Shown: in pieces, positions 1 to 11,148 of the stretch
Position numbering within the stretch: the first letter of the stretch is position 1
How the letters are laid out: the number at the start of each line of letters is the position of its first letter
NCBI GenBank assembly: GCA_019916065.1
Contig: CM034241.1
Location: 11,073,223-11,137,222 of the forward strand
Reading direction: 5' to 3'
DNA length: 64,000 bases
From: Vitellaria paradoxa
Lineage: Eukaryota > Streptophyta > Magnoliopsida > Ericales > Sapotaceae
Translations under genes and position numbers: made by a program
Notes under the pieces: generated by a model
Databases searched by the model: none
What the model saw: the letters and a program-made list of their open reading frames with translations, nothing else
Told to the model about the DNA's origin: nothing

Positions 1-793
1 AGGGGAGGCCTCCTTAGAAGTTTCTACCATTCCATTGAAGTTTAGATTAGTTTTTAGAGAGTTTTTGTTCTTGAAGATTGTTCACGGATATTGTCGGCGT
101 TTTATTATTCATCTTCGCATTCGTAGTTCATCTCTTTTCTTACGCACAAACCTTGTAAGTTATTTTTGTTTCATCCTTTAATACAATGTTTTGTTTATTT
201 CAATTATTAAATAGCATGATTGAGTGTTATTTTGTTGCCTTTGTGATGTTTAAACTAGTTGTAGCGTAAAACCCTAGTTCTTGGTTCAACAAATCAAGAA
301 TGGGTAGTTCACGAAAAACCTTGGGATGTTCGTAGACCCTTCGCATGGGTTGTGAGAGCTCATGCGTAAGAATCTACCATATTAAAATCTATTTTAACTT
401 GTTTCGAAAACATTCAAAACCGAAAATCTTTAACCACACTCGTTTGAAGTCACTGGTATGGGTTTTCGAATATAACCGTTTACATACTTTCGAACAAGGT
501 TAAAAATAGGTTTCGAATTCATTTCTAGTTTCGTTTGTTTGAAAAACTTTCGGAAACAAAGGTCTTTAACCATATCCGCTTGAGATCACTGGTACGAACC
601 TTTGATTAAAATATTCTTAACACTTTTCGAATTAAACCCTAATCTAGTTTTGAATAAAAATATCCCAAGGTAAAGTAGTGAACTACCCAGACTTGAAAGT
701 TGGATCAAGAACCTTTTTAGTATTGTGCTTGTTATTTAACTACCCGGACTTGAAAGTTGGATCAAGAACCTTTTTAGTATTGTGCTTGTTATC
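1..793 (+). mobile_element. Partial LTR, Ty3/gypsy-type family A, cut by the window start
   Basis: This stretch is nearly identical to 10099-10850, the central and 3' part of the complete LTR at 9655-11148. The window therefore opens about 440 bp into an LTR in plus orientation. It ends abruptly at about 793, where the complete copy continues with different sequence. No open frame here is coding. Confidence 0.85.
681..793. repeat. 57-bp tandem duplication inside the LTR fragment
   Basis: The block starting aactaccc...gacttgaaag occurs at 681 and again at 738, a 57-bp period. The LTR at 9655-11148 has it once, at about 10791. The duplication is therefore private to this copy and lies at its broken 3' edge. 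Confidence 0.85.
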
Positions 794-1845
794 TATCAAG
801 ACCTAGCTATGACTTTACTTTAACAAATGTTCCTTAACATTCTTGTGCAATTTTTGGATATTCTAACTTTGTCTGAGTACTTAGATTATATCCAGTGCGC
901 TAGTAGCTTCTTTCTCGTTGGTAAGAGCCATTTTGAGTTTGCGAGACCTAGATGTCCTCTAGGGTGATGTTTTGGCTATTCTGAATCTACCTCTATGTCC
1001 TTTAACATGTTTAGGGATGTTGTGTGTCTTCTTGTCTGTTTCTAGCTTGATCTGGGTATTTCAGCCGATATTGTCCTTCGAGTGTGTCAGCAGAGGCCAT
1101 TCTTGACTTCTGAACCGAATTGATCCTTGACTTTGAATTTTGGATGCTTTGTTGATACAAGGGGCATCATTTTGGTGTCTTGGACACATTTATGTGGTCT
1201 TGTGATGTTCTGCCTTGATCTGAACCTTCAGCTTGATTTCTCCCTGGGTTGAGGGGTACAATCATCATTTTGCTGAATGTTTGCTTTTTATTGATTCTTA
1301 CGCTTTGACACATCCTATAATTAAGAGATTTTAATTAGTAGAGCACCATTCAAATAAAAGTATTAAATATTGTAATATTTAAATAAAAGATCAAAACTAT
1401 GGTTTCTATAGCCACTCTTCTTTTTTCCCTTGGCTTGACTAGCTAGAAAATGAAAATGAGACAACCTATTTTGCCCCCTGTGTGTTAAGTCAAAGAAAAA
1501 ACTGACCTTTGTTGCTTGAGTTAATGACTCGCACTTGAACTGCTATAGGATTTACCTTTGATGATTTTGGGGATGTGTTTGTGCGTCACACTTGACTCTG
1601 GAAAGGAGCCTTGCTTCTGGGCTGATAGACGAATTGTACTCCACATTTGACTTTAAGAAGTGATCTCCAATACTGATTTATTAGATGTCTCGCATTTGGT
1701 TTTTGAAGAAATGAGCCTTGCTTCTTAGTATATGTTTGTGCTTCACACCGATTTTGAAGAAGGAAACCTTACTCCCAAATAGTTAAATGATTTTGTACCT
1801 TACACATGATTAAGTGTCTTTCTTGGATTGATATTTGATCATGCG
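794..1845. other. Unclassified repeat-like DNA between opposed LTR pieces
   Basis: I see no gene here. The text is T/G-rich with loosely repeated phrases of the type 'cacacttgactt' and 'gccttgcttct' between about 1540 and 1790. It resembles decayed retroelement DNA, but no LTR edge, PBS or domain is visible. Confidence 0.3.
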
Positions 1846-3203
1846 TGACCACTTTCAAAAATTGAAAGGGTTTATACTCTCAAGTGCAAAAGGTGGTCGT
1901 AGCTTAGTCTAGGTAAGTCCTAAGTCATCTCCACAGGGAGCAAGTGTGTGACTATTTGTTTTTGGAAAAAATTTGTTGTGAAAGCACTTGCAAAGAGTAA
2001 TGAATTGAAAAGAAAAAGACAATTTTTTTCTCTGGTTTTTGGTTTTTGGTTTTTGAAAATAGGTTTGAAAGATGCTCAAACAAAACTTAACTTAAACTTA
2101 AAACACTAATGAAAAGACAATTCAATTTTAACGAATTATTCTTAAATGAAAACATTTGGTTCTAACCTATTCCTATAATAGATTCGAAGAGATCAATTTG
2201 AATATGACTGTAACTCAACCTATCATCTACACATGTAGTGCTAGGTTGGAAGATTTAACTTTAAAAACCTTTTGTAAGCCAAGTGTTGAACTAGGGTTTT
2301 GAAATTAGATTCGAAGTCATCGAGACATTGAAACGGAAACTCAGTGTGCATAAGCATCAACTCATAACCAAAAACTTATTATAACATGGGTGATTCAATT
2401 TCTAGGCTTAAACCTAGACTCAACACGTTTTATGATTCATTCAAAAATATGTCACGTTTAAAACCTTAATATTTGATTCAATCTTCTTCTCTTCCATTAC
2501 ATTCCTAAGTTAAAACCAAAATAGATTTAGCCTTGCATGTTTAAATCATAAACGAAACTATGCAAAGAATAACAAACATCCATTCGAAGCGAAACATACG
2601 TGCAAGTGTTGTGAAACAAATACGAAGTATAAACGAAAGAAGAAAACTTGAAATGAAAAAAGTTTTAATTGAAAATATTGAAAAGTAGTCACTTATATAT
2701 AAACCCTAGAAGAAAAGAAAGTGAAATCACCTTACGAAACTTCAAAACAAAATCATATGCGTAACACGTAGCGTAATTCTCTAAAAACTCAAAAGAAACT
2801 CTCAAAAAAATAACTCACCCATATATGAACGGCTATATGAGTTTCATATATATGTGGAGATGAAAAAACCCTAAAAACATAATTCATCTACGTAAATCAA
2901 CCCACTGTGGTCCAGACCACCCATGGACCACAGTGTCCTTGATCTTCACTTTTGGTTTTGCTTCTCCAGCCTTGTTCTTGATCTGGTCCAGACCGGGCAT
3001 CAAGGTGCCCGGACCACAAGTTCTTTTTCATCATTTGTATCACTTTCCTCGCTGCTAATTTCGATTATTTCCTTCTCTTTTCTGCATTTTAGAAAATAAA
3101 CCAAATAAGCAATAAAAATAGCAAAATTCATAAATTTATTAACTTAATGCATAAATTAAAGTCAAATTATAGAGTTTGTAATTACACTTTTCAAGTGTAA
3201 TCA
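1846..3203 (-). mobile_element. Complete LTR of family A, minus orientation
   Basis: Read on the minus strand it starts TGATTACACTTG and ends GGTCA, matching the ends of the copies at 9655-11148 and 32208-33479. The right edge abuts a C-rich tract at 3204-3211, the complement of the G-rich polypurine tract, so this is the 3' LTR of an element whose body lies to the right. It contains a variable block (about 2905-3020) with GGTCCAGACC-type inverted motifs. Confidence 0.85.
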
Positions 3204-3756
3204 CACCCCCCCAACTTGAGCATTGCTAGTCCCTAGCAATGAAAAAAATTCAAATCTTACGAGCAAAGGCCATAAACCAAGCATTTTCAACTTATTCAAA
3301 AACTAAGATAAGTAAAGACTCAAACAAAAAGGGAGGTCCATTTTCATAGGAAACATACAGCCATACTTAGCACGTGAGGCAAGCCCTTTAAACACCTAGG
3401 TTCCCCCTGGTGGACGAGAAAGGTCTCGTGAGGGTTTGCAGTGATGCTACCCACAAACATCTATGGCATGGTCTCAAAGTGTCAAAAAGTGATTAAGATC
3501 AAAAATGAATCAAGCTTAAGCCCAACAAGTCACAAAACCCAAATATCATGTGTAATTTCCAAGTGCTAAGCATAAATGCATGGACTATCAAAGTAGAAAA
3601 AACATGTGTGTAAAATTGTTTCATTCATTCAACAAGGTTGCGAGAGCATAAACGGAACTAGATTTTGACTTCAAATACTCACAAGATACCACTCATAGAA
3701 GGAAATTTACTCATTAAGAGGACACACATACCTATTAGCATATGATGCGATCCTAC
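3204..3756 (-). mobile_element. 3' end of the family A internal region with polypurine tract
   Basis: This is the reverse complement of about 9070-9654, including the motif gactagcaatg and the polypurine tract beside the LTR. It is the non-coding 3' end of the minus-strand copy. It stops at about 3756, so this copy has lost its coding region. Confidence 0.8.
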
Positions 3757-3907
3757 TATATATATATACGAAACTTATACAGCCATTCATATATGGGATG
3801 GTTGTTTTTCTAAGAGTTTTATTTGAGTTTTTAGAGAATTACACTACATTTTATGCATCCGATTTTGTTTTGAAGTTCTGTAAAGTGATTTCTCTTTCTT
3901 TTCTTTA
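3757..3907 (+). repeat. Small plus-strand LTR fragment
   Basis: It pairs as an inverted copy with about 2700-2850 of the minus LTR (shared gagtttttagagaattac and gattttgttttgaagtt). It is thus a 150-bp LTR piece in the opposite orientation. Together with 2700-2850 it could fold as a long stem with a loop of about 900 bp. Confidence 0.7.
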
Positions 3908-5114
3908 TGTTAAAAAACTTTAATTATAATTAAATATTATAATAAAATTTTATATTAAGATATTATGTAATTTATATTAATTATTATTAATTAAACACCA
4001 CTATTATACTATAACATATTAATTTAATATAATTATTAATATTATTATACTAACATATTATATAATTTACATTAGTTATATTAAATATAATTAATTATTT
4101 TATATTAAAAATTATTAATTAAGTGTAACTGTTTTACTATAATATATATTATTTAATTTTAATAATTGTACATTTATATTGTCTTAATTAATATATAAAT
4201 ATTAGCAATTTAATATAAAAATATATAAGCTTATTTTTACGTAAGAGATGTCCAAAAAAATTGAATATTTATGTGTATATATATAAACATAACATGATAT
4301 AAAATTATTAAATAACACTAATAATTTATATTTATGTATTTTAATTATTAAACAATCAAAAACCATGAAATTTAGGTAAAGTGTGAATTAAAAAAAAATT
4401 CACACTTCCGATTTCCGTTTCCGTTATGTAACATCCGTTACATCCTATTTCCGTGTCACCGCGACCGTTACCGTTACAATACCCGTTACTGCTTTTTAAA
4501 ACCATGTTTCTAACAGGCTTATGTACACACCTACACACACATATATTATTCAAATGAGATCTCTTCAATTGTTAAGACTAGTGTCAAATTCATTCAAAGT
4601 ATTGAAGGTCGATGGTTGGTGCAAATTACCATCAAAAATTTATTTTTTTTAACCAAACAAAAAGTCATTTTCGAGGAGGTGAGAGGACATCAAAGTCCAA
4701 GTGATTAATGTCACATAAATTAGTTTCCATTCTTCACTACATGTGTATAATAATATGATTCTTTTTTATCATAATAGCTCTATAAAACAGACAAATTTTC
4801 AAAATTCACAACTTCCGAGCAAAAATCATAGACCAAACCCACCAACAAAACAATTTTCATCAAAAATTTTCAAAACCATTTTAGATTTCATAGACTTCAT
4901 CCAAAAACCAGCTGCAATTCAATCAATCTCTAAAATCAAATTTAAATCAAAAGGTTGAAATCCAACACAAAAGCAAAACAGAAACAAACAAAACGCAACT
5001 CATGCAAAGCTAGAAAATCCCAAGCTTTTAACACCAAAAAAAAATAAAAAATAAATAAATAAAGAACATACAATTCGATGAGTACCGACCATAATCTGAA
5101 AAGATATGAGCTTG
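3908..5114. repeat. Left copy of a 1.2 kb segmental duplication
   Basis: It matches 12173-13378 almost base for base, and many of the differences are C/T or G/A transitions. It contains the right part of a hAT-like element (to 4506), the 8-bp target site TTTCTAAC at 4507-4514, and about 600 bp of flanking non-element DNA. Because flanking DNA is shared, the copy arose by duplication, not by a second transposition. It is truncated at 3908 and ends abruptly at 5114. Poly-A-rich DNA at 5030-5065 is also shared. No gene is seen. Confidence 0.9.
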
Positions 5115-5233
5115 ACGCCCGCCCCCCACACTGTTCATGTGGGCCCCACTCACCTGCTCACGTGGCGTATTCCAGTCAGCCTTAATGTATTCTCAGGCCT
5201 ATTATGTGGGTGTCCCTGCTTGCCTACGTCTTC
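5115..5233 (+). other. GC-richer leader of the geminivirus-like segment
   Basis: Base composition changes sharply at 5115 from very AT-rich DNA to C/G-rich DNA (cgcccgccccccacac...). A G-box core CACGTGGC lies at 5159-5166. This is the region expected to hold the virion-sense promoter and leader of the viral segment that follows. I do not see a convincing replication-origin stem-loop. Confidence 0.45.
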
Positions 5234-5383
5234 ATGGAGCAGTCCACATTTAACAAGTCCGTTAATCGATCGTTTCTCCGCAACTGCTCCATTAAATTGT
5301 TGGATATACTAGATATCTTGGAGGATGTCAACCCAGTCTCAGATTACCTGGAGGCAATCCAAGAGGAAGTGGAATTCCTATGA
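5234..5383 (+). pseudogene. Short ORF overlapping the coat-protein N-terminus, precoat/V2-like position
   Basis: An ATG-started frame of 49 codons ends with TGA at 5381-5383. It overlaps the start of the coat-protein-like reading in a different frame. It contains an acidic, leucine-rich stretch (SDYLEAIQEEVEFL). After the stop the frame stays open for about 25 more codons. A small ORF overlapping the coat-protein start is the usual layout in begomovirus-like geminiviruses, where the product acts in movement or silencing suppression. The assignment rests on position and weak resemblance only. Confidence 0.35.
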
Positions 5384-6030
5384 CGAGAGCTCCAAGCACG
5401 CTCGTTACCTTCGACCGTTGCCACCAGTCCCTCGTCCGTTAATCGTCAACCGTCGTCAGCTCAATGAAAAGAGAATACTAACGATGGATACACAGCTGAA
5501 ATTTCCTTAGGGGGGGATCTATTCATATAAATGGGATTTGCGTTGGATCCGCTAGAAACCAACGCATGGGTGACGCTGTTCGCATGACTCAAATCCGTGT
5601 TAAGGGTAAGATATGGCCGCACACTATGGAGCCTGATACGTCAACTTCTATCTGCTTGTGGATTGTCTTGGATCGCAAACTGTGTGGTTCTACAGAAGCC
5701 CAAAAATTGTCTGATATTTTTACGTTACAAGCATCGGAGCCGTCGTCAGCACTTATTCAACGACAGCATTTAACTTGATACAAGGTGTTACGTTACTTGC
5801 AGCTCAAAGTGTGTATGGGCGGGACCAGCATAAAGGGTTCGCAATGTGAGACTATTTTTTACATACATCGTAAGAACCTTCGCAAGTATGGCATAGCCAA
5901 GTACAAGGACAGAAGTAGCGGTGGATACGAGAATATGTCTCAAAATGCTATTATATTATTAGGGGCTACTACGTAACCCGCATGTAGTGCACAAGGGTCA
6001 TGTAATATTCGTGTGCATTTTTGCACGTAA
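5325..6030 (+). pseudogene. Endogenous geminivirus-like coat protein, degraded
   Basis: The main frame runs 5500-6030 (about 176 codons) with in-frame stops at 5776-5778 and 5974-5976 and a terminal TAA at 6028-6030. Upstream, in another frame, 5325-5510 reads as a basic N-terminal region (SKRKWNSYDESSKHARYLRP and a later NRRQLNEKR), as expected of the nuclear-localising, DNA-binding arm. A frameshift is therefore needed near 5500. Visible family-like blocks in order are a G-R-x-G-D segment before IRVKGKIW, a WIVLDR strand, EPSSALI followed by YKVLRYLQLKV, YENMSQNAIILL near the end, and a final CNIRVHF strand. This order and spacing fit the geminivirus jelly-roll coat protein, a single-stranded-DNA capsid subunit. 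I recognise it by pattern only. With two stops and a frameshift it is a fossil. Confidence 0.78.
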
Positions 6031-6315
6031 ATTAATAATATTATCAGCTTTGCATACGTGTTGTGTTAATGTATTTATCAGCTTGCCGTGTTTATTGTTT
6101 TGATGTTCTTATGTTGCATTAGCAAATTTCCTTTATTGAAATAGGTCCTCGCCAAAGGCACCCTGTTATTATTAGAAGAGGCTGCACTCTAACTTTACAT
6201 AAATAGCGTTACAATAAAACCAATCAGAGAAACAACTGGTAAATTGATCCAACCACGATTGGTCGAGGTTACATAATACGATATTCATGATCCATCCTTT
6301 AGAAGTAGCACATGT
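6031..6315. other. Viral 3' flank and unclear junction to retroelement DNA
   Basis: An AT-rich palindromic run follows the coat-protein end (attaataatattat at 6031-6043) and could be the viral transcript-end region. The right boundary of the viral segment lies somewhere between about 6045 and 6315 and is not visible. No other viral ORF is convincing. Confidence 0.35.
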
Positions 6316-7207
6316 ATGGAGATTGATGATTGTGCCTATCCCAACCTTGTTCCACTCACTGAGGGTCAGCATGAAGAACCTCAGGATTATTGGCCTTGTG
6401 AACCTAATGATGCCCAATTCAAGGACACTCTTCATCAATTTATGCAACATCAAATGATGATCAATGATAATTTGTCTAGGTCTTTCGATGATTTTAAAGG
6501 GCACGTGTCTAGGTCCTTTGATGATGTTAGAGGGCAACTTTCTATGATAACACAAGCTATAAGCACCAATCTAAGTGGTAACATGACTGAGACGTCGACC
6601 TCAGACACTATTATAAGCATTAAGTGGGACAATTGCCCTAACTACATTGGGGATAACATTTGCAATGAGATTCTTTCTCATAGTCCTCTAGACACTCCCA
6701 TTCAGGAAGTTTCTTTACCACCTACGGAGAGTCAATGAGACATACAATTCTTTCCTACTACCGAGCTTGATGCTCAACCTACCCCAACCATCCCAAGCCT
6801 TATTGAGAGTCCTTTGACTCCAACTGAGCATTTGAATGCCACATGGCCCGAGTAATATATCATTGAATCGGTTGACCCTAGTTCACTCCACTACACAACC
6901 GAGTTTGAGAGTGGTGCACACCTCATCTCCTGACTTAGTCCCATCCAAAAGTCTTACTATGGGAATTGTGAGTGACAACCATGAGATCGGCCATCATTGG
7001 GGAGAGGTAGTAGACACGGGGAAGGCTTACATTGATTTTTTGAGTGTTGAGAGATCATTCAAACATACCATTCCTACACCCATAGATTTCTTGGGCATTG
7101 AAAGACTTATTGAAACCACCATTTCCACATCAATAGATTTCTTGGGTGTTAAGAAACTAATTGAGCCAACCATGTCCACACCTGCACTTACACTTGGCCA
7201 CATCTGA
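6316..7207 (+). pseudogene. Retroelement-associated ORF remnants upstream of the 3' LTR
   Basis: Two open frames lie here: 6316-6738 (140 codons) and 6836-7207. The first is acidic and contains a duplicated SRSFDDFKGHV / SRSFDDVRGQL phrase. The second ends in three copies of an IDFLGIERLIET-type unit encoded by a 51-bp tandem repeat (starts 7031, 7082, 7133). I see no gag, RT, RNase H or integrase motif. The position before a long non-coding tail and a PPT suggests the extra region of a Tat/Athila-like gypsy element. Function is unknown. Confidence 0.45.
7031..7183 (+). repeat. Three 51-bp in-frame tandem repeats
   Basis: Units start at 7031, 7082 and 7133. Each begins at-gattt and encodes 17 residues beginning IDFL. 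The period is a multiple of three, so the frame is kept. Confidence 0.8.
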
Positions 7208-9654
7208 GTTTTCAAGAACCTCACTTGGCCTTTCATTCTCCGGTGTGTTTTACACCTGAAAAACATCCATATTTAGTGCCTCGTGGGCCCAAGGAAAACA
7301 TTTTATTTCTTAAACCATTTTGTGGATGCATGGGATAGAGAGGGTGTTGGATAACACTTTTGTTTTCATTTCATTTGTACATAGTAGATTAGATTTTTCA
7401 TTTTCTTATTTTCATAGTTCTTTCTAGTTTGATTCTCTTCCTTTATTTTATTTTCTTTTATTTTATTTTTATTTCTTCTTTCGTACTAACCCTTTTTCTT
7501 GTCTTATTTTCATTTCATTTTATGTCTAACCTTTTTTTTTGAATAGTTTCTTTTGTTTTCTTCAAATAAGGAAGCTCTTGAGGTAATACCCTTCCTCTCC
7601 TTTTTTATTTAATCTTGCACTTTCAATTTTATTACTCCATTACATATAATTGCTGTTGTTAGGAGTGCTGTAGAATCTAGGTTGGGGGTGTTTTGGGTGA
7701 TGCCTTAAGGGGCTTGTTTAATGGGTGCATGATTGGTTTAATTTGTGCTAAGTTCTTATTTGTGTCTCTTGTGGCTATTATTTCATGCTCATCATCATGC
7801 TCACTTTACACACTACAGACCCACTTATGCATCATGATTATCACATTGAGGACAATATTTAGTTTAGGTTGGGGGGTAGAGTTCGCATGATGACTTGTTT
7901 GCTAAAAATTTCAAAATTTTAAAATTTTTGAGATTTTTGAGCTTGAATACATGACTTAGCACATTTATACCTACATGTCGGCCCTTTTGGTTTGGGTGAA
8001 TGTGGAATTGAGTGAACAAGTGATAAGTGAGTCTTATTCAAGCATTAATAGGAAACCTAATTCAAGTGGAGTGTGTGATAACTTTGTGCATTTTTGGACT
8101 ATCATGGTGAAAAGTTTATGTGCTTAGGAGTAGACTTTATTTGACATTGGTTACTTGAGCATCCTTGGACTAGGTGGAGACTTATACCCCGTAATGGTGA
8201 GCTTTTGAGCCTTTTATTCTTTTCTTGAGGGGTTGTACAGAATCACAGCTCTTTTGCTCTTCACTTCGGTTTTCAATGCACTAATTGCATCACACACTTG
8301 CATGAGTTTCACTTGCCACATTATGAGTTGTTGCAAGCTTTGAACATGATGCTAGGCCATTTTTGCTATTGTTGGGCCTTTTTATCCTTTCATGATATGA
8401 AATTGTCCTAGGAACCAACTTGAAGTCTTTTTAATAAAGTGTGTGATAAATATATCTTTTTTTTTCTTTGGTTCCCATCTCATATAATTGTCCCTTAACC
8501 TTGTTCACACACTTTTAAACCTTACCCTCACATGTTTTGGGTTATGAAAAGTGCCTCAATGTTAGTGATGTGAGTGGGGGTTGGGAATTGAAACTTTTGA
8601 GAGCTTATTGAGAGGGAATATTAGGTGGAGAATTTAGCCTTATGTCTATTTCATTATTCCCAAAAGAAAAGAAAAAAAAAAGAAAAAGGAAAAAAAAAAG
8701 AAAAAAAGAAAAAGAAAAAAAAAAAGTCTATCATTCATTATTGCTTATGTAATTTTGGGACCTGTGCATTGTATTATAATTATTGAGAATGTCCCATGAG
8801 TAGTTTGTAAGTTAGTGAATAAGCTTCTTGCTGTAGTTCTTCTTGGGGTTGGAAAGGAAATGGGTAGTTTGGGACTTGTGTGCACTTGAACATCTTCATC
8901 CCAAAACATGTGCTGTGATTTCCATATCTTCCATTGTTAACCATTACCCCTGGCCAAGTTACAACCAAAACAAAGACCTAGTGGATTCTAAGCAAGCAAC
9001 TCTTGTATTGTGCATGTAGTGGCATTGTGTAGGTTGTGTGGTGTGATCTCTTACATATGCATTGAAACATGGTTAGGAGCTATCCACTTTGAGTTTCATT
9101 TTAATTCATTCACATTTTATGGAGTTATGTGAAACTAAGATAGCATTTTATGCTAATAGGAATGTGTGAACCCTTGATGAGTGAATTTCTTTCTATGAGT
9201 GGAATCCTGTGAGCTTTTGAAGTCAAAACTTAGTTCCGTTTATGCTCTTGGGACCTTGTTGAATAAATGAAACAATTTTGCACACATGCTCTTTCAACTT
9301 TGATAGTCCATGCATTTATGCTTAGCACTTGGGAATTACACATGATATTTGGGTTTTGTAACATATTGAGCTTGAGCTTAATTTATTTTTTATCTTGATC
9401 ACTTTTTGACACTTTGAGACCATGCCATAGAATTTTGTGGGTAGATTCACTGCAAACCCTCACGAGACCTTACTCGTCTACTAGGGGGAACCTAGGGATT
9501 TAAAGGGCTTGCTACATGTAGCTAAGTGTAGTCGTGTTTTCAACGAAAAGAGATATAGGATAGTAGTTGCATCACATTTTAATAAAGAACATCATGCATT
9601 TCATTTTAATAAAGAGCATTGCTAAGGGACTAGCAATGTTCAAGTTGGGGGGTG
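7208..9654 (+). mobile_element. Long non-coding 3' region of a family A LTR retrotransposon
   Basis: It ends in the polypurine tract caagttggggggtg (9641-9654) directly before the LTR, and its last 550 bp are repeated in inverse orientation at 3204-3756. Two earlier PPT-like tracts, ggttgggggtg (about 7680-7690) and ggttggggggtag (about 7867-7879), lie upstream. An A/G-only tract of about 75 bp lies at 8655-8727. No reading frame is convincing. Such long 3' tails are typical of Tat/Athila-lineage gypsy elements. Confidence 0.7.
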
Positions 9655-11148
9655 TGATTACACTTGAAAAGTGTAATTACAAACTCCCTAACTCAACACT
9701 TATTCATGCATTAAAATAAGTAAAGTTGAAGTTTTAGTGTTATTATGTTACTTATACTTTTATTGTTTTATTTGTAGGAAAAAGGGCAAGGATGTCGAAG
9801 TTTATAGCTATGGAGAGGGCCAAGAAGATAAAGAAAAAGTCATGGTTCGAACCTCATCTTCGATGGAAAAGACTAGCCCAAAGGCCCAACCAAGAGAAAG
9901 AAAGAAAGCAATGAAGGATATACTAAACGGTCCCCACCATCACCCAGACGGTCGGGACCACAGAAAGTACAAAATTTCAGACGGTCCCAACCCCCTCTCC
10001 AGACGGTCGGGACCACCCGTGATTTACAACAGCCGCGTGAAAGCTCCTCTTCTAGGGTTTTGTGGCATATTTTTAAAGAGCCATGGGACGGCTATGAAAG
10101 GGGACGCCTCCCTAGAAGTGTCTACCATTCCATTGAAGTTTAGATTAGTTTTTAGATTAGTTTTTAGAGAGTTTTTGTTCTTGAAGACTATTCGTGGATA
10201 TTGTCGGCATTTTATTATTCATCTTTGCATTCGTAGTTCATCTCTTGTTTTACACACAAACCTTGTAAGTTATTTTCGTTTCATCTTTTAATACAATGTT
10301 TTGTTTATTTCAATTATTAAATAGCATGATTGAGTGTTATTTTTTTGCCTTTGTGATGTTTAAACTAGTTGTAGCGTAAAACCTTAGTTCTTGGTTCAAC
10401 AAATCAAGAATGGGTAGTTCACGAAAAACCTTGGGATGTTCGTAGACCCTTTGCATGGGTTGTGAGAGCTCATGCGTAAGAATCTACCATATTAAAATCT
10501 ATTTTAACTTGTTTCGAAAACATTCGAAATCGAAAATCTTTAACCACACTCGTTTGAAGTCACTGGTATGGGTTTTTGAATATAACCGTTTACATACTTT
10601 CGAACAAGGTTAAAAATAGGTTTCGAATTCATTTCTAGTTTCGTTTGTTTGAAAAACTTTCAGAAACAAAGGTCTTTAACCATATCCGCTTGAGATCACT
10701 GGTACTGACCTTTGATTAAAATATTCTTAACACTTTTCGAATTAAACCCTAATCTAGTTTTGAATAAAAACATCCCAAGGTAAAGTAGTGAACTACCCGA
10801 ACTTGAAAGTTGGATCAAGAACCTTTTTAGTATTGTGCTTGTTATTTAATTTAATTTATGAGTTGATTTATTCGCTTTAGAATTTAGAGTAGATGCTTTG
10901 TTGCACTTTAAAATTAAATTAAATTTCTTTAATTAATATTTAATTCATTTAGAGCCTAAAACAAAAGTTTGAGTTACTGAAAAATTAGTTTAAATTAATT
11001 TAGGTTCACCTACTAACTAAGAGAACAAGTCTAGAGCTTTTAACAAAGCCCTCCTTGTGGAGATGACCTCGGTACTCACCGAGTTTAAAACTACGACTGC
11101 CTTCTTGCACTTGAGAGGTAAAACCCGAACACATTTTAGGGTTGGTCA
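9655..11148 (+). mobile_element. Complete 3' LTR, family A (1,494 bp)
   Basis: It begins TGATTACACTTG right after the polypurine tract and ends GGTCA at 11148, fixed by comparison with the solo LTR at 32208-33479, which has a perfect target duplication. The first 25 bp form a hairpin (TTACACTT...AAGTGTAA). A region at 9930-10020 carries repeats of cagacggtcgggaccac. The 184-codon open frame at 9737-10291 lies wholly inside the LTR and is not a gene. Confidence 0.9.

Noticed and set aside
5106..5312. 68-codon frame in the viral leader
   Set aside because: It starts in the duplicated plant DNA and crosses the junction at 5114/5115, so it is not a single gene.
6036..6044. TAATATTAT, one base from the geminivirus origin nonamer
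   Set aside because: It lies downstream of the coat-protein frame without a GC stem and is expected by chance in such AT-rich DNA.
6172..6555. 127-codon minus-strand frame downstream of the coat-protein fossil, considered as a viral replication-enhancer gene
   Set aside because: It overlaps retroelement frames on the plus strand and shows no convincing family motif.
8655..8727. Long A/G-only tract
   Set aside because: Considered as a polypurine tract, but it is far from the LTR edge and A-dominated; simple sequence is the plainer reading.
9737..10291. 184-codon plus-strand open frame
   Set aside because: It lies wholly inside an LTR, and the homologous LTR copies do not preserve the frame.
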